NCBI GenBank assembly: GCA_964615795.1 | Contig: CAZTQR010000095.1 | Span: 1 to 8,911 of the forward strand | Source: JADJAH01 sp964615795 | GTDB lineage: Bacteria > Bacteroidota > Ignavibacteria > Tepidaquicellales > Tepidaquicellaceae | Length of the DNA: 8,911 nucleotides | Reading direction: 5' to 3' | In this document: one piece after another, positions 1 to 6,047 of the stretch | Numbering within the stretch: the stretch's first letter is position 1 | How the letters are laid out: every line of letters begins with the position of its first letter | The notes under the pieces: model-generated | Databases searched by the model: none | What the model was told of the DNA's origin: nothing | Seen by the model: the letters and a program-made list of their open reading frames with translations, nothing else | Program-made: the position numbers and the translations under genes

Positions 1-821
1 AAAAGATCATTAGGATCAGTATCGTCTGACCCAAGAAATGCATGTCCGATCACCCCCAGGTCAGATACGGCAAGCGCATAGGATTCTTCATTGTCTCCCG
101 GATATGGAACATAACCCGTAAACGTTCCGGGAGGGGCGAGGTTAACGAGGCTGTTTGTATATGATACGGAAGAGTCTTCCGGAGAACTGACAAAGACAAT
201 GTTGTTGGATGGAGTTACGGCAATTCTCGGCCAGAGCCCGGGCCCGGCCGGTGTATTTGACGGATCCAGTTGCGTAAATGCTCCAAATCCGGCCCCCTGA
301 TCGTAGAAGATCTTTGTCCTGACCGGAGTCTGCCCATAAGTTGTCTGGCATGAGACAATAGCCGCTCCGGAACTGATTCCACTGATCGCCGGGAAAAAAG
401 ACGGAGGTCCTCCTTGAGCTATTGTACCAAGATATTCCCAGGACTGTCCCCGGTCAGTGCTTAAGAAATACCGGGTATCCAGATCACCAAGGCCGGAATC
501 GTTAGCGGTCATAACGGCCGCATGAATATAGAGAGGCATAACAGGATCCTGCCAGACATTCTGCGGCGCACCATTTGACAATACATCGTAATAAGTATAA
601 CCGGGGAGGTAGGAAATGTTCACATACGGATTTGCGGTAACTACAGGATCGGACAAGGCATTTATGCCATAGCGGTGGTTTGCTTCAAAGAGCCTTCCGG
701 ATGATCCAATCCTTTCCAGACCTGTAAACGGAGGAGGTTTAAGGTGCTCCTGTGAAACAGAGTCTCTGTATCCGGTTGCTAGGAAATAAAGGCATAAAGC
801 CACCAACACTCTTGCTATCAT
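1..821 (-). CDS. Secreted Asp-box (BNR-like) protein, 3' end outside window
   Basis: The reading frame is open without a stop from the ATG at 821 to the left edge, giving 273 residues of an incomplete protein. Residues 1-24 look like a signal peptide: MIAR, then a hydrophobic run VLVALCLYFLA, with likely cleavage near SVSQ. Residues 121-128, STDRGQSW, match the Asp-box signature SxDxGxxW found in sialidase/BNR-type beta-propellers. The rest is rich in Gly, Pro, Thr and aromatic residues, as in an extracellular beta protein. No catalytic sialidase residues can be recognised, so enzymatic activity is not claimed. The frame stays open some way upstream of 821, but I found no earlier ATG, and there is no Shine-Dalgarno site; the start rests on the signal peptide. 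The gene diverges from the propeller gene at 1100. A T9SS tail may lie beyond the window, but this cannot be seen. The secreted nature is fairly sure; the function is unknown. Confidence 0.72.
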   Translation of the reverse strand, partial: MIARVLVALCLYFLATGYRDSVSQEHLKPPPFTGLERIGSSGRLFEANHRYGINALSDPVVTANPYVNISYLPGYTYYDVLSNGAPQNVWQDPVMPLYIHAAVMTANDSGLGDLDTRYFLSTDRGQSWEYLGTIAQGGPPSFFPAISGISSGAAIVSCQTTYGQTPVRTKIFYDQGAGFGAFTQLDPSNTPAGPGLWPRIAVTPSNNIVFVSSPEDSSVSYTNSLVNLAPPGTFTGYVPYPGDNEESYALAVSDLGVIGHAFLGSDDTDPNDL

Positions 822-1099
822 AACTGTATGCGAAAATTCTGAGTACTGAAATGCATCACTCAAACTCTTCACCCGTAATCAACTTAGGCATCAAAATATC
901 AGCAGACAATGTAATATTTAGTGCCCAAGCTAAATGCAATGACTATGAGAGAAGCAATGAATGTCAAATGCAGAACTTCTGTCATAAGCCTCAGTTTGGG
1001 AAAGGGGTGAGAAGTATGAGGTACGGCATTGGTGTTGAGAAGTCAGATGATGATTGAACTTTACCTTAATTTGGCTTAAGTTGAATGCGAGGAGGAATT
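822..1099. other. Divergent intergenic region between two secreted-protein genes
   Basis: These 278 bases separate two divergently transcribed genes and should hold both promoters. I found no exact Bacteroidota -7 element (TAnnTTTG) at a sensible distance for either gene. The nearest is TAATTTGG at 1067-1074, one base off, with no TTG at the expected -33 spacing. A 68-codon frame at 851-1057 is not convincing as a gene. I see no strong hairpin or repeat. Confidence 0.4.
1090..1095 (+). promoter_or_regulatory. Ribosome binding site deciding the start of the propeller gene
   Basis: AGGAGG lies four bases before the ATG at 1100. It falls inside the frame that begins at the earlier ATG at 1085, which has no such site in front of it. 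This supports initiation at 1100, which also places the signal peptide at the N-terminus. The spacing is on the short side. Confidence 0.65.
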
Positions 1100-2389
1100 A
1101 TGAAAGTAGTCTATTTAACGATTTCGGCTGTTCTTCTCATATGGAGTAATGGCTATACTCAGTCCGGCTGGTTTGCACAAACAAGCGGTACTTCACAAGA
1201 TCTATTCTCACTTGATTTCAAGGGAGTACAACTCGGGTGGGTATGCGGAGACTCCGGAGTCATTCTGCGGACCACAAACGGAGGCATTAACTGGGAAAGG
1301 CAAATCTCAGGCACAAACCTTAGACTGACCTCTATAGAATTTGCAAATGCTATGACGGGCTGGGCTCTTGGAGGAGACCCTGTCAGTACACCTCTCTGTA
1401 ACAACAATAATGTTCTTCTGAAGACTACAAACGGAGGGATGAACTGGATTACTCAGATCAGCACAACCATCTATCTCCTGACTGACCTGAGTGTGACCAA
1501 CCCGCAATCTGCATTCACTTCAAATTCCGGAATATGTTGTCCGCCGTCTTGCATCGTATCCGTAGGAGGAATACATGCTACCACAAATGCCGGTTCAAAC
1601 TGGTTTTCTGCTTACGGGAGGGCAACCCACTCCCTTTTCTTTCTGGACAGCGTCAACGGTTGGGCATCATCTGTCGAGCATTCGGACATTCCCCCCGGAC
1701 TTTCATTTGTACTTAGAACTACAAACAGAGGCGTGAACTGGCAGGAGATCAGAGTTGATACTACAAATTATGTCAGCAGACATCTCCAATTCCTGGATCT
1801 AAATGTCGGATACCTTATTAAGGATGCGCTTTACAGGACTACAGACGGGGGAAACACATGGATGGCTATGAACAGGCCTTTAACTAATAATTCACGCAAT
1901 CTATTCTTTGTCAATCCTGATACAGGATGGTGCGCAGGGGTAACCGGAATAATCAGAACCAATGACGGCGGAGCGAACTGGATTCAGCAGACTAACTTTG
2001 GAGGCGTTTTCTCAGCTCTGCACTTCGAAGACAAGAACATTGGCTGGGCTGTTGGAAGATCCGGAATAATATATAAGACTGTTACCGGAGGGCTTACATC
2101 AATGGAAACTTCTTCAGAACGGATCAGTTCGTTTGAGCTGTTCCAGAATTATCCGAATCCTTTCAATCCTTCAACGAGCATTGAATTCGCAATCTCACGG
2201 AGCGGTGACGTTTCTCTTGTGGTGTATAGCCTGGACGGTAAGGAAGTCAGGACCCCTGTGAACGAAGAGCTTTCTGCAGGAAGGCATACAGTGAGGTTTG
2301 AAGCGGATGATCTTCCTTCGGGAGTGTATCTGTACAAGCTTGTTACGGGCAATTCCTCTGTAACAAAACGCATGGTGCTGATAAGATGA
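1100..2389 (+). CDS. Secreted seven-repeat Ycf48-like beta-propeller with T9SS type A sorting domain
   Basis: This 429-residue protein should be exported and then secreted or anchored by T9SS. Residues 1-21 form a signal peptide (MKVV, hydrophobic core, ending NGYTQ). Six Asp-box-like motifs follow: TTNGGINW 58-65, TTNGGMNW 109-116, TTNAGSNW 161-168, TTNRGVNW 207-214, TTDGGNTW 247-254 and TNDGGANW 287-294. A degenerate seventh, KTVTGG, is at 326-331. Each is preceded by a GWA/GWV-type strand, as in Ycf48/photosystem II assembly-factor-like repeats, so a seven-bladed propeller is likely. The C-terminal domain (about 344-429) starts with QNYPNPFNPST and ends KRMVLIR, the T9SS type A tail. Blade 3 carries an odd Cys-rich loop, CCPPSC at 146-151, with other Cys at 49, 100 and 278. 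The name Ycf48-like refers to fold only; a photosynthetic role is not implied. The start at 1100 is preferred over the ATG at 1085 because of AGGAGG at 1090-1095. The ligand or partner is unknown. Confidence 0.88.
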   Translation: MKVVYLTISAVLLIWSNGYTQSGWFAQTSGTSQDLFSLDFKGVQLGWVCGDSGVILRTTNGGINWERQISGTNLRLTSIEFANAMTGWALGGDPVSTPLCNNNNVLLKTTNGGMNWITQISTTIYLLTDLSVTNPQSAFTSNSGICCPPSCIVSVGGIHATTNAGSNWFSAYGRATHSLFFLDSVNGWASSVEHSDIPPGLSFVLRTTNRGVNWQEIRVDTTNYVSRHLQFLDLNVGYLIKDALYRTTDGGNTWMAMNRPLTNNSRNLFFVNPDTGWCAGVTGIIRTNDGGANWIQQTNFGGVFSALHFEDKNIGWAVGRSGIIYKTVTGGLTSMETSSERISSFELFQNYPNPFNPSTSIEFAISRSGDVSLVVYSLDGKEVRTPVNEELSAGRHTVRFEADDLPSGVYLYKLVTGNSSVTKRMVLIR

Positions 2390-2462
2390 AATGAATTGAT
2401 CTGCCTTCATGAACCGAAAGCAGTTTATATTCTAAATGAGCAAGAAGAAACCACAATGGTGC

Positions 2463-2514
2463 TGGTTCCGTATTCTGCAGTTCACCGGTTTTCCGGTTGA
2501 CTCTGGCAGAACCA
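2463..2514 (+). other. Possible structured RNA element between the propeller and ABM-like genes
   Basis: Three nested complementary pairs stack in order: TGGTT 2463-2467 with AACCA 2510-2514, CTGC 2475-2478 with GCAG 2506-2509, and ACCGG 2484-2488 with CCGGT 2493-2497 around a TTTT loop. No T-tract follows, so it is a poor terminator. It could be a processing or attenuation structure in a read-through transcript, or chance. Confidence 0.3.
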
Positions 2515-2591
2515 ATGAATTAGATTATTGAATTAACAGGCCCGGGCAAGTTTCCGGGATACAACAATCAATCAGGAAAGGAAGAACAAAA

Positions 2592-2891
2592 ATGATCGTG
2601 GTACAAGACATTTTCCGTCTGAAATTCGGAAAAGCAAAAGACGCACTTGAGATAATCAAAAAGATGAAACCTCTGATAGAAAGGTCCGGCGTAAAGGGAA
2701 TGCGTGCGCTTACGGATCTGACGGGTACATCTTACACTCTCGTGCTTGAAATACAGATGGAAAATCTGAGGAGTTTCGAGGAGACTCTCGGTATTGCCTT
2801 TGCCGACAAGGAGTGGCAGGAGCTTTACAAACAATTCGTTCCCCTTGTCGATTCGGGTGAAAGGCAAATCTTCACTTTAAGGGATATCTGA
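2592..2891 (+). CDS. Small dimeric alpha-beta barrel (NIPSNAP/ABM-like) protein
   Basis: This 99-residue protein has no signal peptide and is probably cytoplasmic. It begins with a beta strand (MIVVQDIFRLKFG) and continues with a lysine-rich helix (KAKDALEIIKKMKPLIE), two strands (about 40-57, ALTDLTGTSYTLVLEIQME), a second helix region containing EWQELYKQF (about 75-83), and a final strand (GERQIFTL). This beta-alpha-beta-beta-alpha-beta order and the length fit the ferredoxin-like dimeric alpha-beta barrel superfamily that includes NIPSNAP and antibiotic biosynthesis monooxygenase (ABM) domains. No catalytic residue is diagnostic in that superfamily, so no reaction is claimed. The start is supported by AGGAAAGGAAG at 2574-2584, eight bases before the ATG. 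It lies 202 bases after the propeller gene on the same strand, too far to be a tight operon, and is followed at once by a terminator. It is certainly a plausible gene; the family call is inferred from fold pattern, not sequence identity. Confidence 0.75.
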   Translation: MIVVQDIFRLKFGKAKDALEIIKKMKPLIERSGVKGMRALTDLTGTSYTLVLEIQMENLRSFEETLGIAFADKEWQELYKQFVPLVDSGERQIFTLRDI

Positions 2892-2897
2892 ACTCCG

Positions 2898-2926
2898 GGA
2901 ATGAATTGATCATTCCTTCTCTTTTC
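2898..2926 (+). terminator. Rho-independent terminator of the ABM-like gene
   Basis: GGAATGA (2898-2904) pairs perfectly with TCATTCC (2910-2916) around a five-base loop. The T-rich run TTCTCTTTTC (2917-2926) follows. It starts seven bases after the stop codon at 2889-2891, which fits an intrinsic terminator at a convergent gene border. Confidence 0.75.
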
Positions 2927-2973
2927 AGACATCTGTTTCGACAGAATATTGCGCCTGCATGAGTAGGTGCTTA

Positions 2974-2988
2974 CCGGAATCTTTCCGG
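2974..2988. repeat. Short perfect hairpin in the convergent border
   Basis: CCGGAA (2974-2979) and TTCCGG (2983-2988) form a six-base-pair stem with a TCT loop, followed by CTCTTTG on the plus strand. It could be a secondary terminator. CCGGAA/TTCCGG words are common in this DNA, so chance is a real alternative. Confidence 0.3.
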
Positions 2989-3045
2989 CTCTTTGCGCCT
3001 TAAGCTCTCAGCCGGACAGTCGCATTCGAGATTATCAGTTATTGA

Positions 3046-3079
3046 AATTGGATGCCAATTGAGTGCAATCATCATTGCA
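3046..3079 (-). terminator. Possible terminator of the DNRLRE gene (two tandem hairpins)
   Basis: Two perfect six-base-pair hairpins sit within 39 bases of the stop codon (3085-3087) of the minus-strand gene: TGCAAT/ATTGCA at 3064-3079 with a four-base loop, and AATTGG/CCAATT at 3046-3060 with a three-base loop. Neither has a good T-tract on the minus strand, so termination is only suggested by position. Confidence 0.35.
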
Positions 3080-3084
3080 GGGAA

Positions 3085-4011
3085 TCACTTTATCAGCAGC
3101 ATTTTTCGGGTAATCACTCTGTTACCTGACTCGAGCCTGATAAAGTATGCGCCGCTTCCGAAACGGTTTCCATCCCAGTCCATACTGTAACTGCCGGCAC
3201 TGAGATTCTCATTCACAACTGTTGAAACCTCTCTTCCCAACTGATCGAACACTTTGAGAGATACAAAGCCGGCAACGGGTATGTCAAAACTGATGACTGT
3301 GGCCGGATTAAAAGGATTTGGGAAATTCTGAGAAAGGCTGTAATCTGCCGGCGGATTCTCATTAAGCGGAACAACACCTGTCGGAGGGTTTGGCATATAT
3401 GAGATCACAAGAAGTGGCCTCTTGGTGGAATCAATACAGTCGCTTGAAGCAAAATTCATGCTCCTGTAAATGTTCTCAAATCTGTTCATAATTACGAAGC
3501 CGAAGTTATTTGCTGAATCCAGGAGCATATCCTTTACAAGTTCTGTAACATCAATATCAGGATAATCCTGAGTCGGAGATGTGCTCTGCGGAAGTTCCAC
3601 CTGATTGACGGTCGAGAAATCAGGTTGCGTTTCCCAGGTTACAGTGTTATGATCCCATGCGGAAGTGACTTTGCGCAAATAGCTTTTGTTTGCACCGGAG
3701 TGCAATGCGCTGACAGGATAGGGATTCCCGAACAATGACAAACGAGCATGAAGAACCTGAGCTCTTGAGGGAACTCCTCTGAGATTAAATTTAAAAAGCG
3801 GTCTCCATAAATTGAATTCTCCGTGATAGGTCCATGCGGCAGCCACCATATCAGGATACAGGGGCAACGGAGTGTCCGGAATGTAAGAAGCGAGGTTGCA
3901 GTCCTGCCCGGTCTCCGGTCCAAGCCTGATTGAAACTGAATTCTGGCCGAATGAAAGGCTTGAGATTATGATTACAAACAGAAGTGAAAGTGCTGATACA
4001 TTTGTTCTCAT
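3085..4011 (-). CDS. Secreted DNRLRE-domain protein with T9SS type A sorting domain
   Basis: This 308-residue protein has a clear signal peptide (residues 1-23, MRTN then LSLLFVIIISSLSFGQ). A DNRLRE/CBM96-like beta-sandwich follows: LFKFNLRGVP near 73-82, ARLSLFG near 89-95, VTSAWDHNTVTWETQP 115-130, DVTELVKDML 154-163 and FASSDCIDSTKRPLLVISY 187-205. These match the conserved W-x-E-x-x-V-T-W, V-T-x-x-V and FaSxe...RPxLxV-Y landmarks of the family. The C-terminal tail opens with QNFPNPFNPAT (228-238) and ends RKMLLIK, marking T9SS export. The family is often attached to polysaccharide-active or surface proteins, so carbohydrate or matrix binding is a reasonable inference, but no catalytic module is present. 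An ATG at 4047 would add 12 residues (MLTFYNPKFLTA) before the signal peptide; 4011 is preferred because it gives a normal charged n-region. No Shine-Dalgarno site is visible at either. It converges on the ABM-like gene. Confidence 0.88.
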   Translation of the reverse strand: MRTNVSALSLLFVIIISSLSFGQNSVSIRLGPETGQDCNLASYIPDTPLPLYPDMVAAAWTYHGEFNLWRPLFKFNLRGVPSRAQVLHARLSLFGNPYPVSALHSGANKSYLRKVTSAWDHNTVTWETQPDFSTVNQVELPQSTSPTQDYPDIDVTELVKDMLLDSANNFGFVIMNRFENIYRSMNFASSDCIDSTKRPLLVISYMPNPPTGVVPLNENPPADYSLSQNFPNPFNPATVISFDIPVAGFVSLKVFDQLGREVSTVVNENLSAGSYSMDWDGNRFGSGAYFIRLESGNRVITRKMLLIK

Positions 4012-4305
4012 GGCGGTAAGAAATTTAGGGTTGTAAAAAGTTAACAAATTGAATTCGTCATTTGCACATACGTATCAATGTTGTCAACTCAGCGATGATC
4101 AGGTCATCGTAAATAGTCTTCGGGGGGGTAACAGGATTACTAAGGTTCGTTCTGATGATTCATATCAAAGCAATCCTCAATTATAGCCAACTTAATGTTG
4201 ACAAAGTTAGGAAACTACGCAATAATTCCTGCTTTGCCTACTCTTTCCCAAGCAGACTCTTGTGAAAGAGAGGGATGACAAGAACATTACAATCTAAGGA
4301 ACATA

Positions 4306-4331
4306 ACAGCCGGATAGAAATGTCCGGCTGT
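4306..4331. repeat. Perfect nine-base-pair hairpin
   Basis: ACAGCCGGA (4306-4314) pairs perfectly with TCCGGCTGT (4323-4331) around an eight-base loop. Neither side carries a strong T-tract; on the minus strand TATGTTCCTT follows. It may be a terminator for minus-strand read-through from the HD gene or part of a structured RNA together with the hairpin at 4363-4396. Confidence 0.5.
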
Positions 4332-4362
4332 GTTGTACATGGAAATTAATATTAATCATCGG

Positions 4363-4403
4363 GGCCGGGAACTCCCACCGGTTAATGTTCCCGGCCTTCT
4401 CTT
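4363..4403. terminator. Strong GC-rich hairpin, probable terminator or ncRNA end
   Basis: GGCCGGGAAC (4363-4372) pairs perfectly over ten bases with GTTCCCGGCC (4387-4396) around a 14-base loop; two further G-T wobbles extend it outward. On the plus strand TTCTCTT (4397-4403) follows directly. On the minus strand it lies 64 bases after the HD gene's stop codon (4460-4462). The T-run favours plus-strand termination, yet the only nearby gene to terminate is on the minus strand, so direction is open. Confidence 0.5.
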
Positions 4404-4459
4404 GCCGCAGAATTACACTGAGTTTATCTTATAAAACATGTGTTTAGTTATCATCTACT

Positions 4460-5656
4460 TCAGTCTGTATAGAAAATAGACTTCAGTTGTTCAATCTTGT
4501 ACAGACTCGAGGCAAACCGATCCTGTTTTGAACCGGGCTGAAGAAGATCACTGATCACTATGTGTTCAGCATACCGGAGTGCATCTTCATACAATTCCTG
4601 AATGAAGTTATTTGTCGGGGTCCAGTTAGTATGAAGCCTGTAGCCCTGGCTTGCCCAAATTCCGAGCTTTATTATGTTTCTCAGTTTCTCCGTTAGTGAC
4701 AATGCGGCACTGGTTTGTGCGTTATCCGTCAGATCAATTGCTTTGATCTCAAAAGTTCTGAAATCTGACATTGCCAGAGCATTCTCAGCCATTTCCGAAA
4801 TGTAAAGTTCTTTGTAGCACATCCACTTTGCATTTTCAAGTTCCGGCTCCGGGAGTTCATTTGCATCCAGCAAAACAAAAAGCTTTTTGACGCTTTCATT
4901 AAGGGACCAATCAAAGGTTGAGAGGCCCTCCAGATTCTTCAGCAAATTATTCCTGTTCACCTGAGTACCGCTTATGGTCAGTAGATAATTCAGATAATTC
5001 AGAATGAGTGAATAATGATTTGTGAGGAGTCTGACATTTGGCTGAAGTTCTTCCGGCACATAATCATTCATAAACACCTCCAGCCCTTTCAACCCGTAAT
5101 GATCAGAGCGGGTGCTTTTCTCGAATCCCACGAGATCCTCAATGCAATCATGAAGGAAGGCAACTGTGCAAAACTTGTGCGATCCGGGATCATCAAACCC
5201 GAGAATGCGGACAAGACCGGCAACTCTTGAGCAGTGTGCCACAGCGGGAATCTCGCACCTTCTTTTCAGCCCGTATGTTTTGTAAAGAGCGATTAGGGTC
5301 TGAATAGTATATGAGTATTTACCGTATATTGGCAAGATCAGGTCAATATCCGGTATCTCATTGTTCACTAACATTGAATGAAGGGCGGTATACTCCGGAT
5401 CATCTTCGAGCTTCGCGCGTGCATCAGCAATCACTGAAGAATCGGCAGTATGCCGGCGTATTTTTTTCGGATTCATCGGGAAGGCTTCGTAATGCTTCTT
5501 TAGACTGTCAATTATGAGTGGTGTGACTCCACCGAATAAACCTTTGAGAAGTTGTTCATCCGGAATTTCACGCCTGAGGATCGAGTCCAGGAGCATTGAA
5601 GCGAAGAGATAGTCGGGATGGAGCTTAATTTCTTCAAGGGGGTAAAGAATGTTCAT
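4460..5656 (-). CDS. HD-domain protein resembling the RelA/SpoT (p)ppGpp hydrolase domain
   Basis: This 398-residue protein has no signal peptide or membrane segment and should be cytoplasmic. The metal-binding HD pattern of RSH hydrolases is visible in order: H141 in HCSRVAGL, H169-D170 and E173-D174 in AFLHDCIEDL, then D308 and N312 in KAIDLTDN. The last follows the spacing of the KLADRLHN motif in RelA/SpoT. GLEVFMNDYVPEELQPNVRLLTN (about 191-213) resembles the FG-x-EVA-x-LV-x-x-VTK segment of the same fold. Known family members hydrolyse the 3'-diphosphate of (p)ppGpp; whether this one does is inference. No synthetase, TGS or ACT region can be recognised. It differs by about 130 extra N-terminal residues and a long spacer (138 residues) between the HD and the D-x-x-x-N motif. 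AAAGGAG at 5667-5673, ten bases upstream, supports the start. It is transcribed alone, divergent from the small ORF. An HD phosphohydrolase for another nucleotide is the main alternative. Confidence 0.75.
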   Translation of the reverse strand: MNILYPLEEIKLHPDYLFASMLLDSILRREIPDEQLLKGLFGGVTPLIIDSLKKHYEAFPMNPKKIRRHTADSSVIADARAKLEDDPEYTALHSMLVNNEIPDIDLILPIYGKYSYTIQTLIALYKTYGLKRRCEIPAVAHCSRVAGLVRILGFDDPGSHKFCTVAFLHDCIEDLVGFEKSTRSDHYGLKGLEVFMNDYVPEELQPNVRLLTNHYSLILNYLNYLLTISGTQVNRNNLLKNLEGLSTFDWSLNESVKKLFVLLDANELPEPELENAKWMCYKELYISEMAENALAMSDFRTFEIKAIDLTDNAQTSAALSLTEKLRNIIKLGIWASQGYRLHTNWTPTNNFIQELYEDALRYAEHIVISDLLQPGSKQDRFASSLYKIEQLKSIFYTD

Positions 5657-5666
5657 TTTGGTTTTT

Positions 5667-5673
5667 CTCCTTT
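5667..5673 (-). promoter_or_regulatory. Ribosome binding site of the HD-domain gene
   Basis: AAAGGAG on the minus strand, ten bases before the ATG at 5656. It is one of the few clear Shine-Dalgarno sites in the window and fixes the start. Confidence 0.65.
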
Positions 5674-5770
5674 CGCCGAGAATCTACGAAAAGTTCTTCT
5701 GTTAAGATACACCTATTTTCTTTATCTCTCTGCTCGCGCATCATTAGCGATTTTACAAGGACGAAATCCT

Positions 5771-5789
5771 TTCAAGCATTATGCTTGAA
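5771..5789. promoter_or_regulatory. Palindromic hairpin, possible operator, upstream of the HD gene
   Basis: TTCAAGCA (5771-5778) and TGCTTGAA (5782-5789) form a perfect eight-base inverted repeat around TTA. It lies 115 bases upstream of the HD start and 79 bases upstream of the small ORF, in the shared divergent region. No T-tract follows, so an operator-like protein-binding site is more likely than a terminator. No regulator is encoded nearby. Confidence 0.4.
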
Positions 5790-5867
5790 TGAACCAAAAC
5801 ATGATGGAAAATTTCAGTTTACTGCAAAGTAACAGATCTTAAGGAGTACAACTGTTTTGTAATAACG

Positions 5868-6041
5868 ATGACAGAATGCGGGGAAAAGAAAAGCCGGTGC
5901 AGGTTAAAGAATGATCCGGAAATGATAATGAAACTTTTCGAAGAAAGAGAGATAGAGCAGAATGTGGAAACAGAATCAGCGAGCGGCTGGTATTGGCTTA
6001 ATGATCTGATTGAAAGCCGGAAAGACTTAATGCAGACATAG
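5868..6041 (+). CDS. Small ORF, 57-residue acidic protein of unknown function
   Basis: This frame runs from the ATG at 5868 to TAG at 6039-6041. The product starts MTECGEKKSRCRLKNDPEMI and continues with an acidic helical stretch (MKLFEEREIEQNVETE, 21-36), then SASGWYWLNDLIESRKDL (37-54). The composition looks like a folded or partner-binding cytoplasmic protein: many Glu/Lys/Arg, a WYW cluster and no low-complexity run. No family is recognised. The only ribosome-site-like sequence, AAGGAG at 5841-5846, is 21 bases from the ATG, which is too far, and the frame has no other start between them. Internal ATGs at 5922 and 5928 would give 39- or 37-residue products. It is divergent from the HD gene, and a structured inverted repeat begins seven bases after its stop. 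It could be a real small protein or a chance frame; conservation would decide. Confidence 0.42.
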   Translation: MTECGEKKSRCRLKNDPEMIMKLFEEREIEQNVETESASGWYWLNDLIESRKDLMQT

Positions 6042-6047
6042 TTAAAC

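Larger units (their letters stand above)
4012..4459. other. Gene-free stretch between two minus-strand genes
   Basis: No convincing ORF is seen in these 448 bases. The right part holds two strong hairpins (4306-4331 and 4363-4396) and a 12-base palindrome, ATTAATATTAAT, at 4345-4356. The left part should contain the promoter and leader of the DNRLRE gene. It has a small hairpin, CGATGA/TCATCG at 4093-4109, and a run of seven G at 4122-4128. Confidence 0.5.

Noticed and set aside
851..1057. 68-codon plus-strand frame in the divergent region between the Asp-box and propeller genes
   Set aside because: No ribosome site, no recognisable fold or signal, irregular composition, and it covers the space where both promoters should lie.
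1085..1099. Upstream ATG extending the propeller protein by five residues
   Set aside because: AGGAGG lies inside this extension and serves the ATG at 1100; no ribosome site precedes 1085.
2568..2867. 99-codon minus-strand frame opposite the ABM-like gene
   Set aside because: Antisense of a gene with a good ribosome site, fitting fold pattern and a terminator; the antisense product looks random and Cys/Phe/His-rich.
4012..4047. Upstream ATG extending the DNRLRE protein by 12 residues
   Set aside because: It would put an aromatic, non-typical segment ahead of a normal signal peptide, without any ribosome site.
4202..4209. Bacteroidota -7 promoter element TAACTTTG on the minus strand upstream of the DNRLRE gene
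   Set aside because: It matches TAnnTTTG exactly, but there is no TTG at the usual -33 spacing, and the resulting leader would be about 185 bases; a single short match is expected by chance.
4269..4350. 24-codon plus-strand frame (MTRTLQSKEHNS...) overlapping the nine-base-pair hairpin
   Set aside because: Too short and it runs through a strong hairpin; nothing beyond a nearby GAGAGGG supports translation.
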